Assembly (NCBI GenBank): GCA_028875575.1
Contig: JAPPDF010000041.1
Span: 1 to 36,891 of the forward strand
From: Acidobacteriota bacterium
Lineage (GTDB): Bacteria; Acidobacteriota; Terriglobia; Versatilivoradales; Versatilivoraceae
Length of the DNA: 36,891 bases
Reading direction: 5' to 3'
The position numbers and the translations under genes are program-made. Position 1 is the stretch's first letter; the number at the start of each line of letters is the position of its first letter. Positions 20,985-30,508 of this stretch are shown here, piece after piece. The notes under the pieces are model-generated. The model made no database searches. It was not told the origin of the DNA and saw only the letters and a program-made list of their open reading frames with translations.

Positions 20985-23600
20985 ATGAACCTGGCATCTC
21001 GGATGTCTCCTCTCTTCCGGATCCTGCTGCTGGCCCTGGGAAGCCTGGTCTCCACCGGCTGTTCCCGCGACCCTCAACCCCCAGAGCCAACACGTCAAGC
21101 ATCGCCCCGGCCCGGCGGGACCTATTCCGCCGCCGGGCACGGTGGCGGTTACATGCACAACTATTACCTCCCGCCGGCTCCTTCGGCCACGCCCTGGGCT
21201 CCTGCCTGGTCTCCGGACGGCAAGCAGATCGCCTTCAGCCTTAGCGGTTCCATCTGGCGGATTGACCTGGCCAGCTCGGATGCCTTCGAACTGACCTACG
21301 ATGGGCACTATCACTCCTCCCCCGACTGGTCCCCCGACGGCAGGTGGATCGTCTACACCGCAGACCACGGAGGCCGCACCATTCAGCTTCAAATACTGAA
21401 CCTGGAAACGGGAGAGTCCCATGCCCTGACCGACGACGCCTACCTCTACGCCGATCCGGTCTTTTCCCCCGACGGGGACCGGTTGGCCTACGTTTCCACC
21501 GAGCCCAGCGGGTACTTCAACATCTACGTGCGCCCCATCCGGGACGGACACTGGGCCGGACCGGCCACCGCCCTGACCCGAGACCACTCCTACGGGAAAA
21601 ACCGCCTCTACTTCGGGGAATGGGACATGCACATTCAACCCGCCTGGGCTCCGGACGGGAGTGAGCTGCTCTTGCTATCCAACCGGGGCGTCCCGCTGGG
21701 ATCGGGACACGTGTGGCGCATGCCGGCCGAGGTGCCGGGCATGGCCAGGGCCGAGCCCATCCTCGAGGAGCAGAGCCTCTACCGGACCCGTCCCCACGTC
21801 TCGCGCGATGGAAAGCGCTTCATCTATTCTTCCACCGGTGGCGCAGCCGACCAGTTCAGCCACCTCTACGTGCTCCCCATTACCGGCGGGGCGCCCTACA
21901 AGTTGACCTTCGGAGGCTACGACCACTTCCATCCCCGCTGGTCGCCGGACGGAGAGCGGATTGCCTACATCTCGAACCAGCCCCTGCTTTCAACCGGTTC
22001 CGGCTTGCCCCGGTTGTGGCTGATGGAGACTTACGGCGGCCGCAAGGAGAGGGTGGCGCCCAGGAAATACCACTGGAAACGTCCTATGGGTACACTCCGG
22101 GCGGAGGTGCGGGACCGGAGCACCGGTCGCAAGACGGCTGCCCGGATCTACGGGCGGGCGTCCGACGGAAAGCTCTATCCCCCCGGAGACAGCTACGCTC
22201 GGGTCAGCATCTCGGGAGAGCCTCTTTTCCATACGGGTGGGGAATTCGAGATGAGCCTGCCCCCGGGAAAAGTGACCCTGGAGGCGGTCAAGGGGTTGGA
22301 ATACCGGCCGGCCCGGCAGGAAGTGGAGATCCGGGCGGGGGAGGTCTCCCGGGTCAGCCTGCTGCTGTCGCCGATGATCGATATGGCCGCCAAGGGATGG
22401 TACAGCGGATCCACCCACGTGCACATGAACTACGGCGGAAACCTGCGGAATACGCTGGAGAACCTGATGTTCCTGGCCAAAGCCGAGGATCAGGATGTGG
22501 TCTGCGAGCTGATCGCCAACAAGGACAACCGCATCCTGGACTGGGACGCCTTCGTTCCCAACCGGGTCGAACACCCGGTCTCCCAATCCGATCCCGACCT
22601 GGTGGTGATCGTGGGGGAGGAGTACCGCCCCCCCTTTCACGGCCACGTCTCGCTGCTGGGACTTCGAGACCATCTCATCTCACCCTTCACCACCGGCTAT
22701 GAAGGCACTGCCATCGAAAGCCTCTACCCCAGCAACACCGACATGTTTCGCAAAGCCAGAGCTCAAGGGGCGCTGGTCGGCTATGTTCACGCCTATTCCG
22801 GCGAAACCGATCCTCTGGAAAGGGGCCTGACCCACGCCAGGACTTTTCCGGTGGACGCGGCCCTGGGCACGGTCGACACCCTGGAGTGGTCCTCGCCCAA
22901 CTCGGCCACCCTGCGTGTCTGGCACCACACCCTGAACAACGACCTGGGCATCACGCCGGTTGGAGGCGAGGACGCCATTACCGACCTGCACCGATCCACC
23001 CTGCCCGGGGCCTTCAGGACCTACGCCTACCTGAAGGGCAAGCTGTCGGCGGAATCCTGGATCGAGTCGGTGCGACAGGGAAAAACCTTCATCAGCAGCG
23101 GTCCGCTGCTGGACTTCCGCATCGACGGCCGGATGCCGGGGGACCGGCTGGAACTGCCCCGGGAAGGCGGGACCGTCAACCTGGAGGCCACCGTCTGGTC
23201 TATCGCCCCCTTGGAAAGGGTGACCCTCTTTCGCAACGGTGAGGCGCTCAAGGAGTTCCCTCTCACCGAAGGGCAGGCCTCGGTCTCCATCAAGGAGGGG
23301 CTCGATGTCAGGGACAGCAGTTGGTTCAGCCTGACGGTCACCGGGCCCCGCCGTTCCCATCCCCTGGAGACCGGCTATCCCATGGCCGCTACCAATGTCA
23401 TCCGGGTCTACGTTGGTGAGGGCAAGATTCGCAGCCGTCGCTCGGCGGAATATTTCATGCGATGGATCGACCGCCTCAAGCAGCAGGCCGAGGAGTGGCC
23501 GGATTGGAGATCATCCGAAGAGACAGCCCACGTTCTGGGGCAGTTCGATGAGGCCAGGCAGGTCTATGAACGTTTGGCCAGTGAGGCGGATGAGGAGTGA
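20985..23600 (+). CDS. Lipoprotein with TolB-like propeller and CehA/McbA-type PHP domain
   Basis: An 871-residue exported lipoprotein: hydrophobic signal with lipobox VSTGC (Cys 26). Residues about 60-370 form a six-blade TolB/WD-like propeller (WSPDGKQIAFS, WSPDGRWIVY, FSPDGDRLAYVS, WAPDGSELLLLS, VSRDGKRFIYSS, WSPDGERIAYIS). An Ig/carboxypeptidase-regulatory-like segment follows (about 375-470), then a PHP metallohydrolase part (GSTHVHMNYGG, about 480; GEEYRPPFHGHVSLLG; GYVHAYSGETD; VGGEDA), as in CehA/McbA enzymes that hydrolyse esters or carbamates. The ATG at 20985 has AAAGG 7 nt upstream. The combination is recurrent in Acidobacteriota-like genomes, to my recollection. The substrate is unknown. 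It ends 14 nt from the convergent Cys-rich gene. Confidence 0.9.
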   Translation: MNLASRMSPLFRILLLALGSLVSTGCSRDPQPPEPTRQASPRPGGTYSAAGHGGGYMHNYYLPPAPSATPWAPAWSPDGKQIAFSLSGSIWRIDLASSDAFELTYDGHYHSSPDWSPDGRWIVYTADHGGRTIQLQILNLETGESHALTDDAYLYADPVFSPDGDRLAYVSTEPSGYFNIYVRPIRDGHWAGPATALTRDHSYGKNRLYFGEWDMHIQPAWAPDGSELLLLSNRGVPLGSGHVWRMPAEVPGMARAEPILEEQSLYRTRPHVSRDGKRFIYSSTGGAADQFSHLYVLPITGGAPYKLTFGGYDHFHPRWSPDGERIAYISNQPLLSTGSGLPRLWLMETYGGRKERVAPRKYHWKRPMGTLRAEVRDRSTGRKTAARIYGRASDGKLYPPGDSYARVSISGEPLFHTGGEFEMSLPPGKVTLEAVKGLEYRPARQEVEIRAGEVSRVSLLLSPMIDMAAKGWYSGSTHVHMNYGGNLRNTLENLMFLAKAEDQDVVCELIANKDNRILDWDAFVPNRVEHPVSQSDPDLVVIVGEEYRPPFHGHVSLLGLRDHLISPFTTGYEGTAIESLYPSNTDMFRKARAQGALVGYVHAYSGETDPLERGLTHARTFPVDAALGTVDTLEWSSPNSATLRVWHHTLNNDLGITPVGGEDAITDLHRSTLPGAFRTYAYLKGKLSAESWIESVRQGKTFISSGPLLDFRIDGRMPGDRLELPREGGTVNLEATVWSIAPLERVTLFRNGEALKEFPLTEGQASVSIKEGLDVRDSSWFSLTVTGPRRSHPLETGYPMAATNVIRVYVGEGKIRSRRSAEYFMRWIDRLKQQAEEWPDWRSSEETAHVLGQFDEARQVYERLASEADEE

Positions 23601-23614
23601 AGGAATCTTCCCCT

Positions 23615-24961
23615 TCAATTCCCGGCGGTGGCGGCAGCCGACCAGGCGGTAAGGTCTCCCACCCGGTAGGCGTCCACGAAGCTCTCGGCGGTCACCTGTG
23701 TTCTGAGGCTGGTCGTCTTGGATCCGAAAGCCATGAGGGCGGTCTGAAAGTTGCTGGTCCCCGGAATTTCCAGACACATTTCGATGATCCGCGGTTGGTC
23801 GAATTCCCAGGGCTCGGAGGAGTGCCGGGCCCCGGAAACAGCCAGATCGGGGGCGCTGCCTGCAAGCCTCCCATTGACGTCGAAGGTCCGGAATCGGAGC
23901 GTGGTGCCGGCGGGAGCGGCGCTTCCCGGCTGGGCGGTGACCGAGGCCAGGCTGACATTGCGCCCATTGCCGAATATGGCAGTCAGCACCCGGCAATCCC
24001 CGTCCCCTAGCCAGTCGCGGGGGGATTGGCCTGCTACCGACAGCAACTCCTCGATTTCACCGCTGTTCCGGTTCTCGATCAGGGAACGTCCCTGGACATG
24101 CAAGGAAGCGGCCGTGCAGGGAGAGCGTGCGTACACATAGACGGCCCCGGTCACCAGGTCTTGCGCTTCGGTGGTGGTCAGAGCCACGATCTCGGCGCCT
24201 TCCCTGGGAATGGTGGCCTGGAAGAGGTTCCGGTCCATGGGCTGGCCGTTGAACGACACCGCCGGACCCTCTGAAGTGCCCTGGTGAAACAGCAGGGCGA
24301 CCTCGCAGGCGCTGGGGTTGGGATCGCTGTTGGCGATGACCACTTCGGTAGTGGCGGTGCTTTCCCCCTGGGTGCCCAGGTAGACCTGGGGCAGGTTGGC
24401 CACGGTGGCGCAGGGCAAGCCGTCCCACAGGGAAAGGCAGAAGGGGTCCTCGACCGCCAGTTGGAACTGTCCCGTGCTGCTGAGCCCCTGGTTGCACCAA
24501 CCGGTGTAGGTGCCGCCCGTGGCCGAAGTGAAGTGGAGGAGGGTGCTGCAGGTCTCCTGACCGGGACTGGCGGAGGTTGTGGTCAGAATTGCCGTGTCGG
24601 GGCCCGTCCTGCGGTAGGTATAACTCCCTGAATTGTCCAGGGGAAGATCCTCCGACAGGGTCCTGGTGGCGTTGAATTCCCTCTCGTTCCGGAAGAGCAG
24701 CGTGAGGCCCTCGGGGTTTCCTTCCGAGCTGAATCCGTCAAGCTTGAACTGGGTCCCCTTCAACTCCTCCGGCGCCAAACCCGGCTGTCGAACCTCGCCT
24801 TGCGCCGCATCGGCGGTACCTGCCAGCGCCAGCAGCAATGCACCCAACCAGCAATGGAGGCCCGACCTCCCCGCGCCGCGGGCCGGCCGAGGCGAACTTG
24901 CCGGCGCCCCCTTGGGGACCGGACGAGAGAAAAGCACGCGCAGCCTGCTGCTGTCGAACAT
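23615..24961 (-). CDS. Secreted Cys-containing protein of unknown family
   Basis: A 448-residue protein with an unusually long basic n-region (about 36 residues) before the hydrophobic signal CWLGALLLALAGTADA. The mature part is beta-rich, with eight Cys spaced over the sequence (QETC, GWC, DPFC, LPC, SAC, SPC, GDC, EMC), suggesting disulfides. A segment around SPGQETCSTLLHF reads like a lipocalin or jelly-roll-type strand; the C-terminal half has TTEVVIANSDPNPSACEVALLFHQG, similar to the domains of spore or virulence factor-type secreted proteins, but I recognise no family. The ATG at 24961 has GGGA 8 nt upstream; the frame is open upstream to 25123. It is divergent from the PhyH gene. Function unknown. 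Confidence 0.75.
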   Translation of the reverse strand: MFDSSRLRVLFSRPVPKGAPASSPRPARGAGRSGLHCWLGALLLALAGTADAAQGEVRQPGLAPEELKGTQFKLDGFSSEGNPEGLTLLFRNEREFNATRTLSEDLPLDNSGSYTYRRTGPDTAILTTTSASPGQETCSTLLHFTSATGGTYTGWCNQGLSSTGQFQLAVEDPFCLSLWDGLPCATVANLPQVYLGTQGESTATTEVVIANSDPNPSACEVALLFHQGTSEGPAVSFNGQPMDRNLFQATIPREGAEIVALTTTEAQDLVTGAVYVYARSPCTAASLHVQGRSLIENRNSGEIEELLSVAGQSPRDWLGDGDCRVLTAIFGNGRNVSLASVTAQPGSAAPAGTTLRFRTFDVNGRLAGSAPDLAVSGARHSSEPWEFDQPRIIEMCLEIPGTSNFQTALMAFGSKTTSLRTQVTAESFVDAYRVGDLTAWSAAATAGN

Positions 24962-25142
24962 GGTGAATTCCCGGAAGTTCCCGGCTTCGAGCCTGAATGT
25001 CGGCGTTACTCTTGACACGCCAGTATACCCCAGGCGAAAACGGCCCGACAAGCACCGGTTGCCCGTATCGACAGTTCCACTTTTCCTCCCAGGTGTTTCC
25101 GGATACAATGGCCCTCCGATCAAGACTGGAGGTGCTCCCGCG

Positions 25143-26048
25143 ATGCTAGAGTGCGTGGTTCAGGAACAGGAAATTCCCCAGGATATTGTTGGCGAGCTGA
25201 GCGACAGCTCCTCCTGCCTGGACGATCCCAGCGAGTTGCAGCGGCGGCTCCGCAACGACGGATACCTGCTGCTGAGACAGGCTCTGGACTACGAGCAGGT
25301 GATGGCCGCGCGCCGGGAGACCCTGGAAGCCCTGGTGGAGGTCGGCGAGATCCACCCTCCGGCCATCGAGGGCATCTTTACCGGGACCAGCCGTAGACAG
25401 GAGCGGCCGGAGGGTCTGGGCGCCTTCTGGAAGGCGGTCAGCGAAGGCCCGGGAATTCGGGGGCTGACCCATGGCGGGGAGCTTCGCGGAATCATGGACC
25501 AGGTGCTGGGGCAGCCCAGCAGACCTCACGACTACATCTTTCTGCGGGTGGCCGTCCCCGGACGCTCCACCGGCCTCCACTACGACCATCCTTTCTTTGC
25601 CAGGGGCTCCCAGCGAATTCACACCGTGTGGCTGGCCCTGGGCGAGGTGACCATCGAGGAAGGCCCGCTGGTGGTGGTCGAGGGTTCCAACCGGTTCACG
25701 GACCTGATCGAGAGAGCCAGCGCCATCGACTACAACTCCACTTCTTCGCCCAGAGTGATGGTGGACCCACACCCGGTGGAGCTGGCCCGGGAGCGCCGGA
25801 CCAGGCTCCTGACCGCCGACTTTGGCCCGGGGGACCTGGTTGTCTTCGGCATGCATACCCTGCACGGATCCCTGGACAATCGGTCGCGGGCCGGACGGGT
25901 GCGGCTCTCCTGTGACATTCGCTTTCAGCCGGCCGCCGATCCCCTGGACGACCGCTACTTCGGTCCCGACCCCAAGGGGACCACCGGCATCGGTTACGGC
26001 GAGTTGAACAGCGCCAAACCCCTGACCTTGCCCTGGCACATGCGCTGA
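25143..26048 (+). CDS. Phytanoyl-CoA dioxygenase family Fe(II)/2-oxoglutarate oxygenase
   Basis: A 301-residue cytosolic oxygenase of the PhyH family. The iron facial triad is HYD (H146, D148) and the distal His in TLHGSLDNRS (about 241); the Arg after it (252 or 254) would bind 2-oxoglutarate. A double-stranded beta-helix core runs from about 125 to 260. PhyH-type enzymes hydroxylate diverse substrates (lipids, ectoine, small metabolites), so the substrate is open. The ATG at 25143 has GGAGG 10 nt upstream; the long upstream open frame in the same phase is antisense to the neighbour and rejected. The PQQ propeller paralog follows 29 nt later on the same strand, so the two may be co-transcribed. 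Confidence 0.9.
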   Translation: MLECVVQEQEIPQDIVGELSDSSSCLDDPSELQRRLRNDGYLLLRQALDYEQVMAARRETLEALVEVGEIHPPAIEGIFTGTSRRQERPEGLGAFWKAVSEGPGIRGLTHGGELRGIMDQVLGQPSRPHDYIFLRVAVPGRSTGLHYDHPFFARGSQRIHTVWLALGEVTIEEGPLVVVEGSNRFTDLIERASAIDYNSTSSPRVMVDPHPVELARERRTRLLTADFGPGDLVVFGMHTLHGSLDNRSRAGRVRLSCDIRFQPAADPLDDRYFGPDPKGTTGIGYGELNSAKPLTLPWHMR

Positions 26049-26077
26049 AACCGCCCCCATGCCACTGGCGGCAGCCC

Positions 26078-27445
26078 ATGCAAGACACCATGAGCGTCCC
26101 CTTCCCTTTCCCAAGATGCGCTTCCGCCCTGCTCCTGCTGGCCACTTGTCTGGTCACTTCGAGCTGGGCCGAGGACTGGCCCGAATGGCGGGGCAAGGGA
26201 CGGTTGGGCGTCTGGCTCGAAGATGGCATTCTGGAGCGATTTCCCCCGTCGGGCCTGCAAGTGCAATGGCGGGAGTCCCTGGGTAGCGGCTACGCCGGGC
26301 CCGCCGTGGCCGAGGGGCGCGTCTTCGTGCTGGATTTTCTGGCGGAAACCGCCCGCCAGGGAACCGAACGCGTGTTGGCGCTGGACGAGAAGAGCGGCCG
26401 CCAACTCTGGAGCCGCTCCTGGAAGGCGGACTACACCGGGCTTTCGGGAAGCTATGCCATCGGGCCCCGGGCCACACCCACCGTGGACGGCAGTCGAGTC
26501 TATGTCCTGGGAGCCAAGGGCGCGCTCTATTGCCTCCGCACCGACAACGGCGAGATCGTGTGGCAAAAGGACTTCGTGCGGGATTATGGAACCGAGGTCC
26601 CCGTCTGGGGCATGGTGGGAGCTCCCCTGGTGGACGGGCCTCGCCTGATCGCCGTGGTGGGCGGGCAGGACGGAGCCAAGGTGGTGGCCTTCGACAAGAA
26701 GAACGGCCGGGAGCTCTGGCGAGCGCTGCCTTCGGACTCGGAACCCGGGTACGCCCCCCCGATCCTCATCTCGGCCGGCGGACGCCGGCAACTGATCCTC
26801 TGGCACCCCAAGGCGGTGAGCGCGCTCGATCCCGCGACGGGCGAGGTCCTCTGGCAACAACCCTTTCGGTCCGACAAGGGGCTGTCGGTGGCCACCCCCG
26901 TGTTCAGCGGCTCGCGACTCCTGGTCAGCGCTTTCGTGAACGGGTCCATGATGCTGGAGCTGGACCGCCAGCCCCCGGCAGCCCGACTGCTCTGGCGAGG
27001 CAAGAGCGACAGCGAAATCGACACCGACACGCTCCACTCCCTCATCAGCACGCCGGTGATCGACGGGGACACCCTTTATGGGGTTTGCAGCTACGGACAC
27101 CTCAGGGGGCTGAGCGCCAGCACCGGCAAGCGGCTGTGGGAAACACTGGAGGTGACGGGGGAAAAGGCGCGCTGGGCCACGGCCTTTCTGGTTCGCCACC
27201 AGGATCGATACTTCATCTCCAACGACCGGGGCGAGCTGATCATCGCCAGGCTGTCGCCTTCAGGCTACCGTGAGATCGACCGGACCCACCTGATCGCTCC
27301 CACCTCCCGCGGGGGAATCGGCCGGCGCCAGGCCGGCGCCGTCAACTGGTCCCACCCTGCCTACGCCAACCGCCACATCTTCGCCCGCAACGACCGGGAG
27401 ATCCTTCGCGCCTCCCTGGCACGGACCGCCGCGGCGGCGGAGTGA
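26078..27445 (+). CDS. Exported PQQ-type beta-propeller protein, paralog 2
   Basis: A 455-residue secreted protein. The signal peptide (about 1-31; LLLLATCLVTSSWA) is followed by EDWPEWRGKGR and propeller blades with the PQQ-like signature: ALDEKSGRQLWSRSW, CLRTDNGEIVWQKD, AFDKKNGRELWRAL, ALDPATGEVLWQQP, LSASTGKRLWETL. The fold is the eight-bladed PQQ/BamB-type propeller; no cofactor ligand is assured. Either ATG at 26078 or 26090 could start it. It shares the blade pattern and the W-(D/E)-FRG/WRG entry motif with the gene at 18785-20119. The role is unknown: perhaps periplasmic binding of a small molecule or an assembly scaffold. Confidence 0.88.
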   Translation: MQDTMSVPFPFPRCASALLLLATCLVTSSWAEDWPEWRGKGRLGVWLEDGILERFPPSGLQVQWRESLGSGYAGPAVAEGRVFVLDFLAETARQGTERVLALDEKSGRQLWSRSWKADYTGLSGSYAIGPRATPTVDGSRVYVLGAKGALYCLRTDNGEIVWQKDFVRDYGTEVPVWGMVGAPLVDGPRLIAVVGGQDGAKVVAFDKKNGRELWRALPSDSEPGYAPPILISAGGRRQLILWHPKAVSALDPATGEVLWQQPFRSDKGLSVATPVFSGSRLLVSAFVNGSMMLELDRQPPAARLLWRGKSDSEIDTDTLHSLISTPVIDGDTLYGVCSYGHLRGLSASTGKRLWETLEVTGEKARWATAFLVRHQDRYFISNDRGELIIARLSPSGYREIDRTHLIAPTSRGGIGRRQAGAVNWSHPAYANRHIFARNDREILRASLARTAAAAE

Positions 27446-27569
27446 ACTGTCAGATCATCAATTTTGGTCGTTCTTGGTGCCCCTTCGTCGTTCTTCGTTT
27501 CCCTTGGTGGAAATCTCCTTTGTCTCGGCGTGGGTCCGCTTGGCGGATCTTGCTGTCCTCCGGACGGCC
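27446..27569. repeat. Degenerate T-rich repeat between convergent genes
   Basis: The stretch around 27464-27525 has repeated units of the form TTCTTGGTGCCCC, TTCGTCGTTCTTCG and TCCCTTGGTGG. It resembles the dispersed TTCGTGTCCTTCGTGG-type intergenic elements seen in many environmental genomes, and has kin near 3165 and 20306 in the window. Confidence 0.4.
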
Positions 27570-28553
27570 TTACCACTTCCAGGTTTCACGGACGGCCGGG
27601 TTGGCCACCGCCGCGGCCGGCCACCCCCCGCGATAGAGCTCCACGATGTTCCGGGCCGCATCCACGGCCATGGCCTCCACCGATCGGGTGTCGATGCCGG
27701 CCGTGTGATCGCTGACCAGGACGTTGTCGAGTTCCAGCAAGGGATGGTCCCCCTGGATGGGCTCCTGCACGAAAACGTCCAGTCCGGCCCCGCCCAGGTG
27801 GCCGCTCTTCAATGCATCCACCAGGTCCTCCTCTACCACCAGCCCGCCGCGGGAGGTGTTGACCAGAAGGGCTCCCGGCTTCATCCGCGAAAGGGTCCGG
27901 CGGTTGATCAGCCCGCGGGTCTCTTCGGTCAGGGGTACGTGCAGCGTCACGTAGTCGGAACGGGCCAGCAAGGTGTCCAGGTCGACCAGCTCAATTCCGT
28001 GCCTTTGAGCGAACTCCCGATCCGGATAGGCTTCGTGGGCCAGCAGCCGCATGCGGAAGGCCTCGGCTCTCACGGCCACGCTCCGCCCGATGCGTCCCAG
28101 CCCAACCAGGCCCAGGGTCTTTTCCCGAAGCGGCAGCGAGCACCTTCGCTCCCAGAGGCCCCGGTGGATTTCGTCGTTCCTCTGCACCAGAAAACGGCTC
28201 ACCGCCAGCAGCAGCGCCACCGCATGCTCGGCCACCGCCTCGTGATTGGCCGAGGGGGTGATGGCGACGACCGCGTTGCTGCCGGTCACCGCCTCCAGAT
28301 CGACGCGGTCGACCCCCACTCCCCAGCGGGAGATCACTCTCAGATCGGGCAGGGCGGCCATCACCCGCCGGCTGTAGGGCTCTCCACCGGCAATAGTGGC
28401 CGAGATCCCCTGCAGCACGCGGATGTTTTCCTCCTCGTCGGTGATGTCCGGCCTGGGAGGGAAACGGACCTCCAGCCCGGCCTCGCGCAGCAGTTTCACA
28501 TGGGGGCCGTTGGGGTCTTGCAGAAACTGGATGAAGATCATGACGCTGGGCAC
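27570..28553 (-). CDS. D-2-hydroxyacid dehydrogenase (phosphoglycerate dehydrogenase-like)
   Basis: A 327-residue cytosolic NAD-dependent oxidoreductase interconverting a D-2-hydroxyacid and its 2-oxoacid. The nucleotide loop GLGRIGR lies at 151-157. Catalytic R235 (NTSRGG), E264 (FVQEP) and H283 (SDHTAGID) are all present, and the substrate domain has VISRWGVGVD. The start is GTG at 28553, fixed by AGGAGG 7 nt upstream; the nearby ATG 12 nt in is too far from it. It lacks the ACT regulatory domain of many SerA, so it is a catalytic-only member; substrates such as glyoxylate/hydroxypyruvate or phosphoglycerate are possible. It is divergent from fhs. Confidence 0.93.
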   Translation of the reverse strand: MPSVMIFIQFLQDPNGPHVKLLREAGLEVRFPPRPDITDEEENIRVLQGISATIAGGEPYSRRVMAALPDLRVISRWGVGVDRVDLEAVTGSNAVVAITPSANHEAVAEHAVALLLAVSRFLVQRNDEIHRGLWERRCSLPLREKTLGLVGLGRIGRSVAVRAEAFRMRLLAHEAYPDREFAQRHGIELVDLDTLLARSDYVTLHVPLTEETRGLINRRTLSRMKPGALLVNTSRGGLVVEEDLVDALKSGHLGGAGLDVFVQEPIQGDHPLLELDNVLVSDHTAGIDTRSVEAMAVDAARNIVELYRGGWPAAAVANPAVRETWKW

Positions 28554-28760
28554 AGGGTAACCTCCTGGAATTGAAGCAACTGGCGGATTTCCGTATTATG
28601 GCACGGTGCGCTCGACCGGGAACGAAAACTGGTTTCCGAGGCGACACCGGCCTTGCGCTGCCCCGGACGCCGTCAAATAAACCCCGTTGGGGTGCTGACG
28701 TCAAGCCATAGCGGCGGCGCTGAAGGGCTGGAGCACAACGAGCCAACCAAGATTCGACCT

Positions 28761-28778
28761 GGAGGAACCCCACCCTTG
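28761..28778 (+). promoter_or_regulatory. Ribosome binding site deciding the TTG start of fhs
   Basis: GGAGG at 28761-28765 lies 10 nt before TTG at 28776-28778. The next downstream ATG is far inside the conserved N-terminal helix region of the enzyme, so the TTG is the natural start. Confidence 0.7.
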
Positions 28779-30455
28779 AACACCGACCTCGAGATCGCCC
28801 GCCGAGCCACGCTGAGAAACGTGGTGGACCTGGCCAGGGAACAGTTGGGGATTCCCGAGGACCAACTGGAACCCTACGGCCACTACAAGGCCAAGCTGTC
28901 GCCGAACGCCCTGGACTCCGGTTCGCGCGACCGGAAGAAGGGAAAGCTCATCCTGGTGACGGCCATTTCCCCCACGCCGGCGGGAGAAGGCAAGACCACC
29001 ACAGTGGTGGGGCTGGGTGACGCGCTCAACCGCCTGGGCAAGAAGGCCTTGATCTGCCTGCGCGAGCCCTCCCTGGGACCCTGTTTCGGCATGAAGGGGG
29101 GCGCCGCCGGGGGCGGGATGGCCCAGGTGGTTCCCATGGAAGACATCAACCTGCACTTTACGGGCGACTTTCACGCCCTGGGCCTGGCGCACAATCTCCT
29201 GGCCGCCATGCTGGACAACCACATCCACCAGGGGAACCGCCTTGACCTGGATCTTCGCCGCCTGACCTGGAATCGGGTGGTGGACCTCAACGACCGCGCC
29301 CTGCGTCGCATCGTCCTGGGTCTGGGAGGGGTGGGCAACAGCTACCCCAGGGAAGGCGGCTTTGAAATCGTGGCGGCCTCGGAAGTGATGGCCATTCTCT
29401 GCCTCTCCCGTTCACTGCAGGAGCTCAAGCAGCGGTTGGGCAACATCACCGTCGGCTACACCCATGCCAGGAAACCCATCCGAGCCGCCGACCTGAACGC
29501 CCATGGAGCCATGGCCGTGCTGCTCAAGGAGGCCCTCAAACCCAACCTGGTGCAGACGCTGGAAAACAACCTGGCCCTGGTGCACGGCGGGCCCTTCGCC
29601 AATATCGCCCACGGCTGCAACTCGGTGATCGCTACCCTCACCGGTTTGGGGCTGGCCGACTACCTGGTGACCGAGGCCGGATTCGGAGCCGATCTGGGCG
29701 CCGAGAAATTCGTGGACATCAAGTGCCGCAAGGCCGGACTCCGCCCCGACCTGGTGGTGCTGGTGGCCACCCTGCGCGCCCTCAAGTTTCACGGGGGAGC
29801 CGACAAGACCGCCTTGGACCGGGAAGACCTGGAGAGCCTGGAAAAAGGAATTCCCAACCTGGAACGGCACCTGAACAACATCCGCAACCACTACGGTCTT
29901 CCCTGCGTGGTGGCCATCAATCGATTCACCCACGACACCCCGGCGGAGATCGCACTCCTCAAGAACCGCATGGACCACCACTCGGTGCCGGTGGTGGCTT
30001 GTGACCACTGGGCCCGGGGCAGCCAGGGATCCCTGGATTTGGCGCAAACGGTAGTGGAAACCATCGCCACCACTCGCGCCAATTTCAGATTCGTCTACGA
30101 CGAGCAGGATTCTCTCTGGGAAAAGATCACCAAGGTGGCCACCCGAATCTACGGCGCCTCCGAGGTGGTCGCCGACACCCGGATACGGGCCAGGATCCGG
30201 CGCTACCAGAAGGAAGGATTCGGGCACTTTCCGGTCTGCATCGCCAAGACCCAGTACTCCTTCTCCACCGACCCGCTGCTGAGAGGCGCCCCCAGCGGAC
30301 ACGTCCTGCCGGTCAAGGATGTGCGCCTGGCGACCGGAGCTGAATTCCTGGTGGTGATTTGCGGTGACATTCTGACCATGCCGGGTCTGCCCAGACAGCC
30401 CGCCGCCAACCAGATCGATCTGGATGAGGAAGGAAAGGTAGTGGGGCTCTTCTAG
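28776..30455 (+). CDS. fhs: Formate--tetrahydrofolate ligase
   Basis: A 559-residue cytosolic ATP-dependent enzyme that activates formate onto tetrahydrofolate to give 10-formyl-THF, the entry to one-carbon metabolism. The P-loop-like motif [11 protein letters not shown] lies at about 66-76, preceded by the family-typical [15 protein letters not shown]. The central [16 protein letters not shown] and the C-terminal [11 protein letters not shown] are also family landmarks. Starting at TTG 28776, the length is as expected for FTHFS. It ends 53 nt from the convergent flavin reductase. Other folate genes (folD, gcv) are not present in the window, so the wider pathway is inferred. Confidence 0.95.
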   Translation: MNTDLEIARRATLRNVVDLAREQLGIPEDQLEPYGHYKAKLSPNALDSGSRDRKKGKLILVTAISPTPAGEGKTTTVVGLGDALNRLGKKALICLREPSLGPCFGMKGGAAGGGMAQVVPMEDINLHFTGDFHALGLAHNLLAAMLDNHIHQGNRLDLDLRRLTWNRVVDLNDRALRRIVLGLGGVGNSYPREGGFEIVAASEVMAILCLSRSLQELKQRLGNITVGYTHARKPIRAADLNAHGAMAVLLKEALKPNLVQTLENNLALVHGGPFANIAHGCNSVIATLTGLGLADYLVTEAGFGADLGAEKFVDIKCRKAGLRPDLVVLVATLRALKFHGGADKTALDREDLESLEKGIPNLERHLNNIRNHYGLPCVVAINRFTHDTPAEIALLKNRMDHHSVPVVACDHWARGSQGSLDLAQTVVETIATTRANFRFVYDEQDSLWEKITKVATRIYGASEVVADTRIRARIRRYQKEGFGHFPVCIAKTQYSFSTDPLLRGAPSGHVLPVKDVRLATGAEFLVVICGDILTMPGLPRQPAANQIDLDEEGKVVGLF

Positions 30456-30456
30456 A

Positions 30457-30493
30457 ACGACCCCCCATGCCGGGTTGGTCCGGCCGGGGTCGT
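30457..30493. terminator. Compound hairpin between convergent fhs and flavin reductase genes
   Basis: acgacccc (30457-30464) pairs with ggggtcgt (30486-30493) and encloses a second stem gccgg/ccggc (30469-30484). No T-tract follows on either strand, so it may act as a transcription barrier for both convergent genes rather than as a classic terminator. Confidence 0.45.
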
Positions 30494-30508
30494 CGCGCCG
30501 GTTTCAGC

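Noticed and set aside
25994-27199. 401-codon open frame antisense to the second PQQ propeller
   Set aside because: No motif, and the sense strand is a clear propeller gene.
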